A DNA stretch of 56,218 nucleotides, from NCBI GenBank assembly GCA_958402795.1, contig CATXUX010000022.1:1-56218 (forward strand). The letters are read 5' to 3'. Source of the stretch: an uncultured Lachnospiraceae bacterium (GTDB taxonomy: Bacteria; Bacillota; Clostridia; Lachnospirales; Lachnospiraceae). Below are positions 42,068 to 48,217 of this stretch, piece by piece (the first letter of the stretch is position 1; each line of letters begins with the position of its first letter). The notes below the pieces were generated by a model. It was not told the origin of the DNA, did not search any database, and was given only the letters and a program-made list of their open reading frames with translations. Position numbers and translations under genes: made by a program.

Positions 42068-43543
42068 ATGCGAGAGAGTGGAATTTTATTACCGGTATTT
42101 TCCCTTCCGTCCAAGTACGGAATCGGTTGTTTTTCCAAAGAGGCATATAAGTTTGTAGATCAGTTAAAGAAAGCCGGGCAAAAGAAGTGGCAGATCCTGC
42201 CGCTCGGACCGACCGGGTATGGAGATTCCCCCTACCAGTCGTTTTCCACATTCGCGGGAAATCCTTACTTTATCGATCTGGAAACACTGACGAAGGAAGG
42301 ACTACTGAAAAAAAAGGAATGCAAGCAGGCAGATTTCGGCGACCGGAAAGACTGCATTGATTACGAAAAGCTGTATTACAACAGATTTCCGGTACTGAGA
42401 AAGGCATTTGAACGCTTTGTGCCGGATGAGGAATACCAGTCATTTCTGAAAGAAAATGAGGACTGGCTTACGGAGTACTGTCTGTATATGGCGATCAAAG
42501 ACAGCCAGGGTGGAAAAAGCTGGATCGAATGGCCAGAAGAGTACCGTAACCGTGATCCTAAGGCGCTGGAGGACGCGAAGAAAGAACTGGCCGGTGAGAT
42601 GGACTTCTACCGGTTCCAGCAGTATGAGTTTACCCGCCAGTGGACCAGACTGCATGCATACGCAAATGAGCAGGGAATCCAGATCATCGGCGATATTCCG
42701 ATTTATGTGGCGTTTGACAGTGCAGATACATGGGCGAACCCGGAATTGTTCCAGTTTGATGAGAACAATCTGCCGACAGGCGTAGCCGGATGCCCGCCGG
42801 ATGCGTTTTCTGCAACCGGACAGTTATGGGGAAATCCGCTTTACAATTGGGATTATCATAAAAAAACGGGATATGCATGGTGGCTGAAGCGGATTTCCTA
42901 CTGCTTTAAGCTGTATGATGTCGTCCGGATCGACCATTTCCGGGGATTCGATGAATACTATGCAATCCCATACGGGGACAAGACGGCGGAGAATGGAAAA
43001 TGGATGCCGGGACCGGGAATGGATCTGTTTGATACGGTTGAGAAGAAACTGGGAAGACTGAACATTATTGCAGAAGATCTCGGCTTTCTGACAGATTCCG
43101 TGCTGAAACTGTTGAAGGACTCTGGCTATCCGGGAATGAAAGTGATTCAGTTTGCCTTTGATTCCAGAGAATCAGGAAATTATCTGCCGCATACGTATCC
43201 AAACAACTGTGTGGTATATACGGGAACGCATGACAATACGACCACCCGTGCATGGTATCATGAAATTACGAAAGAATGCCGCGATTTTGCAAAAGAATAT
43301 CTGCACAAGCCGGCGCTTGATGAGGATACACTTGCCTGGGACTTCATCGCGATGGCGATGAGCAGTGTTGCAGATCTTTGTATTATTCCAATGCAGGATT
43401 ACCTGTGTCTGGATGAACGGGCAAGGATCAATACACCGTCAACACTCGGCGGAAACTGGGTGTGGCGGATGCGTAAGAAAGCCATCACAGATGAGCTGCT
43501 GCAGGAGATTCACGATATGACCAATTTATATGGAAGGCTGTAA
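42068..43543 (+). CDS. malQ: 4-alpha-glucanotransferase (amylomaltase)
   Basis: A 491-residue GH77 enzyme that moves maltooligosaccharide units between chains, feeding longer substrates to the phosphorylase. It starts with ILLPVFSLPSKYGIGCF and shows GDSPYQSFSTFAGNPYFIDL, GDIPIYVAFDSADTWANPE, VVRIDHFRGFDEYY (nucleophile Asp), IAEDLGFL (acid/base Glu) and GTHDNTTTRAWY (third acid). Size is normal. AAAAGGAGAG precedes the ATG. It forms a two-gene operon with glgP, closed by a strong terminator. Confidence 0.96.
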   Translation: MRESGILLPVFSLPSKYGIGCFSKEAYKFVDQLKKAGQKKWQILPLGPTGYGDSPYQSFSTFAGNPYFIDLETLTKEGLLKKKECKQADFGDRKDCIDYEKLYYNRFPVLRKAFERFVPDEEYQSFLKENEDWLTEYCLYMAIKDSQGGKSWIEWPEEYRNRDPKALEDAKKELAGEMDFYRFQQYEFTRQWTRLHAYANEQGIQIIGDIPIYVAFDSADTWANPELFQFDENNLPTGVAGCPPDAFSATGQLWGNPLYNWDYHKKTGYAWWLKRISYCFKLYDVVRIDHFRGFDEYYAIPYGDKTAENGKWMPGPGMDLFDTVEKKLGRLNIIAEDLGFLTDSVLKLLKDSGYPGMKVIQFAFDSRESGNYLPHTYPNNCVVYTGTHDNTTTRAWYHEITKECRDFAKEYLHKPALDEDTLAWDFIAMAMSSVADLCIIPMQDYLCLDERARINTPSTLGGNWVWRMRKKAITDELLQEIHDMTNLYGRL

Positions 43544-43563
43544 AGATACCGTGTTCCAAATAT

Positions 43564-43610
43564 AACAGCCGGTCTGCAAATGTTTGTCGTTTGCAGACCG
43601 GCTGTTTTTT
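43564..43610 (+). terminator. Terminator of the glgP-malQ operon
   Basis: A perfect 17-bp stem (43564-43580 with 43590-43606), a 9-base loop and a run of six T. It ends 20 bases before the convergent PF06541 gene and so may stop both. Confidence 0.93.
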
Positions 43611-43629
43611 ACAAAAAATTTTGTAGCAG

Positions 43630-44472
43630 TTATTTTTTTATCCATTTTTCTTTCACTTTGTTTAACTGCTCTTTCGCATTGCGGGATTCCATATGCGGGA
43701 AAGCGTTCAGCAGACGGCGGGAAACCAGATCCGGCCGTGTGTCCAGACGTTTGTAATGTGTACGAAGCTGTGCAATCTGTGTCCGGATTTCTTCGGAAAT
43801 CTCCTGTGTTTTCTCTTTCATATCCTCTGCGGTTTCTTCCATCTTTTGTTTGGAAGTTTCCTGCAGCTCCATCGCATAGATCGTGTTTTCATATATTTCC
43901 TGACCGATCTTGTCGGAAATATCGTGCATCTCGGCTGCAATCTTTTCCATGCCTGCGAGGCGGCGGTTAAACCGGAAGATCGTGGAGGCCGTGACGTAGA
44001 GGTCAATAAACAGTGCGGCGACGGATATGACAAGCAGGATCAGACCAAGCCGGTATGGAATAAAGGTCAGGATGTCATGAATGAGCGGGTGGATGAACTT
44101 CATGACCACAACGCATGCCACTCCCCAGATGAGGGAAAACAACAGGCAGACGTATCCGCCGATATTGCATGGCATATCGGAATAATCCCACCATTTGTTA
44201 TGAAAAATCTTATCCATTGCCCATCCGGTCAGTCCCTCCAGTACCGTCACCAGAACCGTGGAGAGAATATAAAGGAGAACGATGTTCTCCCGAAATGGAT
44301 CCAGCAGTGCGACGACTGCCGTGACGCCGACACCGTAGATCGGGCAGATCGGGCCGTTCAGAAATCCGCGGTTGACGAAGCGGTGTTCCTTGCACGCTGC
44401 AAAGGCAACTTCCGTACACCATCCCAGAAATCCGTATACAAAAAAATAAAGAGCCAGATAATAAATGTCCAT
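43630..44472 (-). CDS. PF06541-type membrane protein with C-terminal helical tail
   Basis: A 280-residue protein. Residues 1-170 form five or six membrane helices with the PF06541 motifs FLGWCTEVAFAA, VNRGFLNGPICPIYGVG and KWWDYSDMPCNIGGYVCLLF; the remainder is a charged, probably coiled-coil cytoplasmic tail. It is the single-domain counterpart of the double protein at 4937-6220. The open frame extends to 44691, but the ATG at 44472 has AGAAAGGAAA and begins the first helix. The Pfam label suggests an ABC permease, but no ATPase gene is adjacent. Function unknown. Confidence 0.78.
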   Translation of the reverse strand: MDIYYLALYFFVYGFLGWCTEVAFAACKEHRFVNRGFLNGPICPIYGVGVTAVVALLDPFRENIVLLYILSTVLVTVLEGLTGWAMDKIFHNKWWDYSDMPCNIGGYVCLLFSLIWGVACVVVMKFIHPLIHDILTFIPYRLGLILLVISVAALFIDLYVTASTIFRFNRRLAGMEKIAAEMHDISDKIGQEIYENTIYAMELQETSKQKMEETAEDMKEKTQEISEEIRTQIAQLRTHYKRLDTRPDLVSRRLLNAFPHMESRNAKEQLNKVKEKWIKK

Positions 44473-44599
44473 GATATGTTTCCTTTCTGAGATTCTATAG
44501 CTGGTATAATCCAAGGTTTTTGAACAAACATCATTGTAGACAACAAACGGGAAGTTGTCAATGAAAATCATGTAGTTAAAACACAACAAAACACAAGGA

Positions 44600-45472
44600 C
44601 TACATGGGATCATATTGTATGTTATATAAATATAAACCCTGTGGCGGGCAAGGTGATCCCACACTTTCTTCTCCGTCGAAAATGCGTTCAACAGAGGAAA
44701 CGCTTTTTTTCCCGGTTCCGATTTCCAGAAGAGTTCCGATGATCAACTGCGGCATCCGGTACAAAAAATCATTTCCGGTCAGAAGAATCTGGAGTTCACC
44801 TCCGGAGACATGTGAAGTTTCTGCTGCCGACGTGCAGTCGCCGCAGGAACAGTCTGCATTTAGGAGAGGATGACGGAAGAGCAAACCATGTTCCGGTATT
44901 TCGTCCGCAGTCAGAACTTTTACACCGGATAATTCTTTTACCGTTGATTTTTTGCTTTTTCCTGCGGAGAAGTTTCGGAAATCGTGCCGTCCGGTCAGCA
45001 TTTTTGCAGCCTGCTTCATGGCTTCGATGTCCGGGAGAGGTTCGCCCTGCCGGGATGACCGGCGTGCTTCTTTTGGCAGGCGTCCGCAGTATTTACGTGT
45101 GAATACATTTTCTACGGGGGAGCAGTCAATCCGATACAAGTATGTTTTTGCACGTGCGTTCAGCGCCGCGTGGAATCGTTCCGAGACTTCTTCAACGGAT
45201 AATACAGCGATATCCTGCGGAAGATAGTGGTTCAGATAACCGCAGATCTCGTATGTGGAAAGGCTGCTTTCGGTCTGAAAGGAAGCGGTCTGTGCGATGG
45301 CGTGGACACCGGCTTCCGTTTTAGCTCCGCCGTACAGCTCAACGGGAGTCTGGGTCATCCGATGCAAGACATCGTTGAACTTTGCGGAAACGGTGGAGAG
45401 ATTCCCGCCGGGACGCTGCCAACCCTGGTAGCGAGAGCCGTCGTATGTGATTGTAAGACGGATGTTGCGCAT
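44600..45472 (-). CDS. truA: Divergent TruA-family tRNA pseudouridine synthase
   Basis: A 290-residue TruA homologue. The N-terminus LTITYDGSRYQGWQ, the FHAALNARAKTYLYRI segment and the C-terminal FLYRMPQLIIGTLLEIGTG are clear. However, the catalytic motif RTDAGVHA reads KTEAGVHA: the invariant catalytic Asp is Glu (E53, codon at 45314-45316) and the Arg is Lys. A Cys-containing insertion (about residues 205-225, CSCGDC) adds to the usual 245-265 residues. It may be an inactive or repurposed paralogue. Its start follows AAGGAGG, directly behind a 21-bp perfect palindrome. Confidence 0.85.
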   Translation of the reverse strand: MRNIRLTITYDGSRYQGWQRPGGNLSTVSAKFNDVLHRMTQTPVELYGGAKTEAGVHAIAQTASFQTESSLSTYEICGYLNHYLPQDIAVLSVEEVSERFHAALNARAKTYLYRIDCSPVENVFTRKYCGRLPKEARRSSRQGEPLPDIEAMKQAAKMLTGRHDFRNFSAGKSKKSTVKELSGVKVLTADEIPEHGLLFRHPLLNADCSCGDCTSAAETSHVSGGELQILLTGNDFLYRMPQLIIGTLLEIGTGKKSVSSVERIFDGEESVGSPCPPQGLYLYNIQYDPM

Positions 45473-45485
45473 AATAAGCCTCCTT

Positions 45486-45516
45486 ACTGGTCAGGTTCTG
45501 ACCAGTCACTATTATA
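45486..45516 (-). promoter_or_regulatory. Operator-like palindrome at the truA promoter
   Basis: A perfect 9-bp inverted repeat ACTGGTCAG/CTGACCAGT (45486-45494 and 45498-45506) around three bases. It is adjacent to a minus-strand TATAAT (45516-45511), so it would overlap the transcription start and lie just before the ribosome binding site. It could be a repressor operator (the TGGTC/GACCA core is FadR/GntR-like) or a 5' hairpin in the mRNA. The -35 region is poor. Confidence 0.6.
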
Positions 45517-45631
45517 CATGATAATTGCGGAGAAAGAAAACATTTTATACTATTTTTTATTTTACTAATGGATGTTTTCGTTGTAAAATAGCAGTAGTGA
45601 CAGTACACTGAATGAAGTTAGAAAGGGGAAA

Positions 45632-46123
45632 ATGAATCGCTTGGAAACACGGCTTTATAAAATCCTTCAGGAACTGGAGAAAACGGGGCGGCTTGAAATG
45701 GAAAAAAACTATCGGCAACATGGGACGACGACCGTATATCAGCATAGTGTTAACGTGGCAGACAAGAGCTGTCGATTTGCTCAAAGACTGAATATGAAGC
45801 TGGATTATGATTCTTTGATCAGAGGGGCGCTGCTTCATGATTATTTTTTATATGACTGGCATGATAAGAATCATGGGCATTCGCCTCATGGATTTACACA
45901 TCCGGGAACAGCGCTCAAAAATGCGGAAGAGGATTTTTCCTTAAATGATATAGAAAAAAATATTATAAACCGTCATATGTTCCCGCTGACGATAATCCCA
46001 CCGAATACCCGGGAGGCATGGATCGTATGTCTGATAGATAAGCTGTGTGCGTTCCAGGAGACAACGCAGCCATTTTTGACGAAAAAAAAGAATGGAATGG
46101 ATCAATACAAGGAAAGGAGATAA
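45632..46123 (+). CDS. HD-domain hydrolase
   Basis: A 163-residue HD-superfamily protein: the metal-binding His and HD motif are seen in TVYQHSVNVADKSC and GALLHDYFLYDWHD, with further His residues in HGFTHPG and INRHMFPLTIIPP and an Asp in LIDKLCAF. These are phosphohydrolases, often acting on nucleotides; the specific substrate is unknown. It is divergent from the truA-like gene and ends 4 bp before the thioesterase gene, so those two form an operon. Start at 45632 behind GAAAGGGG. Confidence 0.85.
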   Translation: MNRLETRLYKILQELEKTGRLEMEKNYRQHGTTTVYQHSVNVADKSCRFAQRLNMKLDYDSLIRGALLHDYFLYDWHDKNHGHSPHGFTHPGTALKNAEEDFSLNDIEKNIINRHMFPLTIIPPNTREAWIVCLIDKLCAFQETTQPFLTKKKNGMDQYKERR

Positions 46124-46127
46124 GATC

Positions 46128-46601
46128 ATGGACAGAGCAAAAACAACGAAAGAATCAAGGGCGGAAAGTGTTTACATTGTGCGCCCGAACCACTTGAACG
46201 CGGCGGGAAGGCTGTTTGGGGGCGTGTTAATGCAGTGGATCGATGAACTGGCAGGAATCGTGGCGATGCGCCACACAAACTGCAACTGTATTACGGCGTC
46301 AGTAGACAATCTGCGTTTTATACGGGGCGCACACCAGAAAGATACGGTAGTGGTGATGGGAAAGGTCACTTATGTCGGAAGAACTTCACTGGAAGTGAGG
46401 GTAGATACCTATGTGGAGAACCTCGATGGAAGAAGAATGCCGATCAACCGGGCATACCTTACGATGGTAGCGCTGGATGAGAACGATAAGCCGGTTGAAG
46501 TACCGGGACTGATTCTGACCTCCGAGGCGGAAAAGGCAGAGTGGGAGGCGGGAAAACGGCGCAGAGAGATGCGTGAACTCCGCACGCAGGAGGGATTCTG
46601 A
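46128..46601 (+). CDS. Acyl-CoA thioesterase (hotdog fold)
   Basis: A 157-residue single-hotdog protein of the YciA/acyl-CoA hydrolase type. The conserved N-terminal part is NHLNAAGRLFGGVLMQWIDE, followed by the long helix, ASVDNLRFIRGAH and VTYVGRTSLEVRVDTYVEN. Members cleave CoA thioesters of fatty or short acids in the cytoplasm. The ATG at 46128 has AAGGAGA; the frame opens earlier at 46092 inside the HD gene. Confidence 0.9.
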   Translation: MDRAKTTKESRAESVYIVRPNHLNAAGRLFGGVLMQWIDELAGIVAMRHTNCNCITASVDNLRFIRGAHQKDTVVVMGKVTYVGRTSLEVRVDTYVENLDGRRMPINRAYLTMVALDENDKPVEVPGLILTSEAEKAEWEAGKRRREMRELRTQEGF

Positions 46602-46609
46602 CCCTGCAG

Positions 46610-46669
46610 GTTATGATTCACAACCATTAGATGGTTTACAGGCGGAACCGTCAGGTTGTGAATCGTAAC
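46610..46669. repeat. Small palindromic element
   Basis: A 60-bp element bounded by imperfect 16-bp inverted ends (about 46610-46625 and 46654-46669, of which 11 bp GATTCACAACC/GGTTGTGAATC pair exactly), with a smaller GGTT/AACC hairpin inside. The outer 14 bases TTGTGAATCGTAAC recur at 52825-52838 across the ylxM stop codon. It has no U-run, so a dispersed REP- or MITE-like element is more likely than a terminator. Confidence 0.5.
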
Positions 46670-46711
46670 GTCAATCTTGTTTGTAAATCATCCGGTGCCT
46701 GAAGTCAGAGG

Positions 46712-46996
46712 TCACTTGGAATATTTCTGCATCATTGCAGTTACCATCCGGGCAGTTTTGTCGATCTGTGCTTTTTCACTGTCCGATTTTCCCTCTTTCA
46801 TAATCTCCATAATAAGCTGGATCTCGTCGGGCGTAAAGCGGACTCCTTTTTTATTGGCCCCCGTGATCAGGGCCATCATAATCGGAACCATCTCTTTCCC
46901 GGATTTCCCGGCAGTCTTCGATGCCGCCATCTGGATCAGCTCCAGTTTTACCGGATCGATATTCTTCATTCTCGGATTGTTCATCCATTCGTTCAT
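46712..46996 (-). CDS. Conserved-looking protein of unknown function (downstream of pair)
   Basis: A 94-residue helical protein, starting MNEWMNNPRMKNIDPVKLEL and continuing with a Lys/Glu-rich sequence (ALITGANKKGVRFTPDEIQL). The ATG at 46996 has AAGGAG nine bases upstream; the open frame extends to a TTG at 47020. I recognise no catalytic motif. It overlaps the 3' part of the upstream gene in another frame by about 146 bases. From memory, similar small proteins occur in other Lachnospiraceae, often behind a Met/Gln-rich protein, but I cannot check this here. Confidence 0.6.
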   Translation of the reverse strand: MNEWMNNPRMKNIDPVKLELIQMAASKTAGKSGKEMVPIMMALITGANKKGVRFTPDEIQLIMEIMKEGKSDSEKAQIDKTARMVTAMMQKYSK

Positions 46997-47483
46997 GCGC
47001 GGCCGCTCCTTCCTGGTCAAACATTGTCTGGTACATCTGGAACATTTCCTGCTGCTCCGGAGAGAGCATACCTTTCATCAGATCCATAGGATTGAGATTT
47101 CCAAATGAGTTATTTCCGTCGTCTGTACACTCTTCCTGATCGGAAAAACCAGATTGTAACGTTTGTGCCATTTCCATTATATTCATGAATTCCCGGAATG
47201 TGCGGATCATTTCGGCATCTTTGGGCGCCAGATACGGGGAGATCGCTTCCAGAATCTCGAGAAATGAGGCGGAAGAATGGCCGGAAGATGTTACGTCAGT
47301 TCCCATAGTGGAATGCCGGAAAAATTGTATGGTATGCTGGAGTTCCAGAAATCGGATCAAAATCCCGATATTTTTCTGACCGGATGCGGGAGTGTATGGC
47401 AAAAGGAGCTTTAGCATCTGGACTTCCTCCGGTATGGTTAGTTCATCAAAAGGCGTCATGGGGCGTGTCGTTTTCTCATCCAT
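46851..47483 (-). CDS. Unknown Met/Gln-rich protein (upstream of pair)
   Basis: A 210-residue protein of unknown function. The first 150 residues are helical and rich in Leu, Met and Gln (MTPFDELTIPEEVQMLKLLL near the start; MLSPEQQEMFQMYQTMFDQE near 145-165). The last 50 residues, which overlap the next gene in a different frame, are low-complexity and acidic (DGSDYDGPDHGGQ) and may be an out-of-frame read after a lost stop. The start is ATG 47483, or GTG 47489, behind AGGAAAACCGGAG. Confidence 0.55.
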   Translation of the reverse strand: MDEKTTRPMTPFDELTIPEEVQMLKLLLPYTPASGQKNIGILIRFLELQHTIQFFRHSTMGTDVTSSGHSSASFLEILEAISPYLAPKDAEMIRTFREFMNIMEMAQTLQSGFSDQEECTDDGNNSFGNLNPMDLMKGMLSPEQQEMFQMYQTMFDQEGAAAHERMDEQSENEEYRSGKTGADPDGGIEDCREIRERDGSDYDGPDHGGQ

Positions 47484-47610
47484 AAGCACTCCGGTTTTCC
47501 TGCGTCATACATATATATGACATTCTGAAATGAAATATACGGATTCAGATCAGGAAAAATGGGAAAACTTTGGATTGTGATGGTGTTTGTGCAGAATGGT
47601 TCATGACCAT

Positions 47611-47638
47611 TTGCACTCTGCCATCATAGTAATATAAG
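47611..47638 (+). promoter_or_regulatory. Promoter for the 59-codon gene, with overlapping hairpin
   Basis: TTGCAC (47611-47616), a 16-bp spacer and TATAAG (47633-47638). An inverted repeat GTGCAGAATGGT/ACCATTTGCAC (47589-47600 with 47606-47616) reaches into the -35 box and could be an operator. The rest of the 47490-47664 region also holds a short GTCATA...TATGAC palindrome near 47503-47520. Confidence 0.4.
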
Positions 47639-47664
47639 GAACAGATCACAGGAGTGCTGAAATT

Positions 47665-47844
47665 ATGAAACGGAAATTGATTATTGATGGAAATGCGGTT
47701 TATGAAGTAGATGAAGACTGTATGCTGGGCAGATGTCTCGAAGAAGGAACGGATCGAAGCAGAGAAGTAAAAAGTACGGAAAAAATGACGGACTGGAAGC
47801 GGATGAGCCGCGCGGAGCAGATGAAGCAAAGCCACGAATCATAA
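47665..47844 (+). CDS. Small unknown protein of 59 residues
   Basis: The 59-codon frame begins MKRKLIIDGNAVYEVDEDCM and ends in a charged helix (KMTDWKRMSRAEQMKQSHES). A GGAG lies about ten bases upstream, a promoter is visible, and a hairpin follows the stop, so it is probably a real gene. Two Cys residues (19 and 24) are present and no membrane segment. No family recognised. It is convergent with the Cys-rich gene at 47906-48136. Confidence 0.6.
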   Translation: MKRKLIIDGNAVYEVDEDCMLGRCLEEGTDRSREVKSTEKMTDWKRMSRAEQMKQSHES

Positions 47845-47849
47845 AGAAA

Positions 47850-47885
47850 GCCGGAGAAGGCGGTGTTTCCACCGCCATTCCCGGC
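47850..47885. terminator. Bidirectional terminator
   Basis: GC-rich arms 47850-47865 and 47870-47885 pair as two blocks (GCCGG/CCGGC and GGCGGTG/CACCGCC) with a short internal mismatch and a 4-base loop. TAAAAG follows on the plus side and TTTCTTTAT on the minus side. It separates the 59-codon gene from the convergent Cys-rich gene. Confidence 0.7.
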
Positions 47886-47905
47886 TAAAAGAAAGAGGGA
47901 CAGGA

Positions 47906-48136
47906 TTAGCAGCCACAGCCGCAGTCGCCCATTCTGTTGTTTCCACATCCGCCACAGAAGAAGAGCAGAAGGATGATCCACAGGCAGTCACAGCCACAGC
48001 CGTTATCGCCCATTCTGTTGTTTCCACATCCGCCGCAGAAGAAGAGCAGAAGGATGATCCACAGACAAGAGTTGTTTCCCCAGCCATTTCCACAGTTGTT
48101 GTCGCATCCGCAGTTTGTTGCACTTAAATCACTCAT
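47906..48136 (-). CDS. Cys/Gly-rich 'HCB protein 13'-like small membrane peptide
   Basis: A 76-residue protein with the layout of the small clostridial proteins annotated as chorion-class high-cysteine HCB protein 13: MSDLSATNCGCDNNCGNG, then CLWIILLLFFCGGCGNNRMG. Here the hydrophobic unit CLWIILLLFFCGGCGNN occurs twice, 27 residues apart, with Cys-Gly-Cys clusters between and after. Each unit could span or dip into a membrane, with Cys clusters for metal binding or disulfides. Function is unknown for the whole group. The ATG at 48136 follows GGAGG. Confidence 0.72.
   Translation of the reverse strand: MSDLSATNCGCDNNCGNGWGNNSCLWIILLLFFCGGCGNNRMGDNGCGCDCLWIILLLFFCGGCGNNRMGDCGCGC
47925..48064. 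repeat. Tandem 59-bp direct repeat inside the Cys-rich gene
   Basis: Bases 47925-47983 and 48006-48064 are identical at 58 of 59 positions. The period is 81 bp, exactly 27 codons, so the duplication keeps the reading frame and doubles the hydrophobic-plus-CGGCG unit. The near identity points to a recent event or ongoing copy-number change. Confidence 0.9.
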
Positions 48137-48217
48137 TCTAAAATCCTCCAGAGTTTTGATTGATTACAGTTCATAATATGTACCCACGGGAAAATGTGTG
48201 AAGAAAAAAATAGAAAT

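Noticed and set aside
40689..42251. A 520-codon open frame opposite glgP
   Set aside because: The plus strand encodes an unmistakable phosphorylase here; the antisense product has no recognisable motif.
47925..48064. CRISPR-like repeat
   Set aside because: Only two copies of 59 bp, with coding periodicity of 81 bp inside a gene; an in-frame gene duplication explains it.
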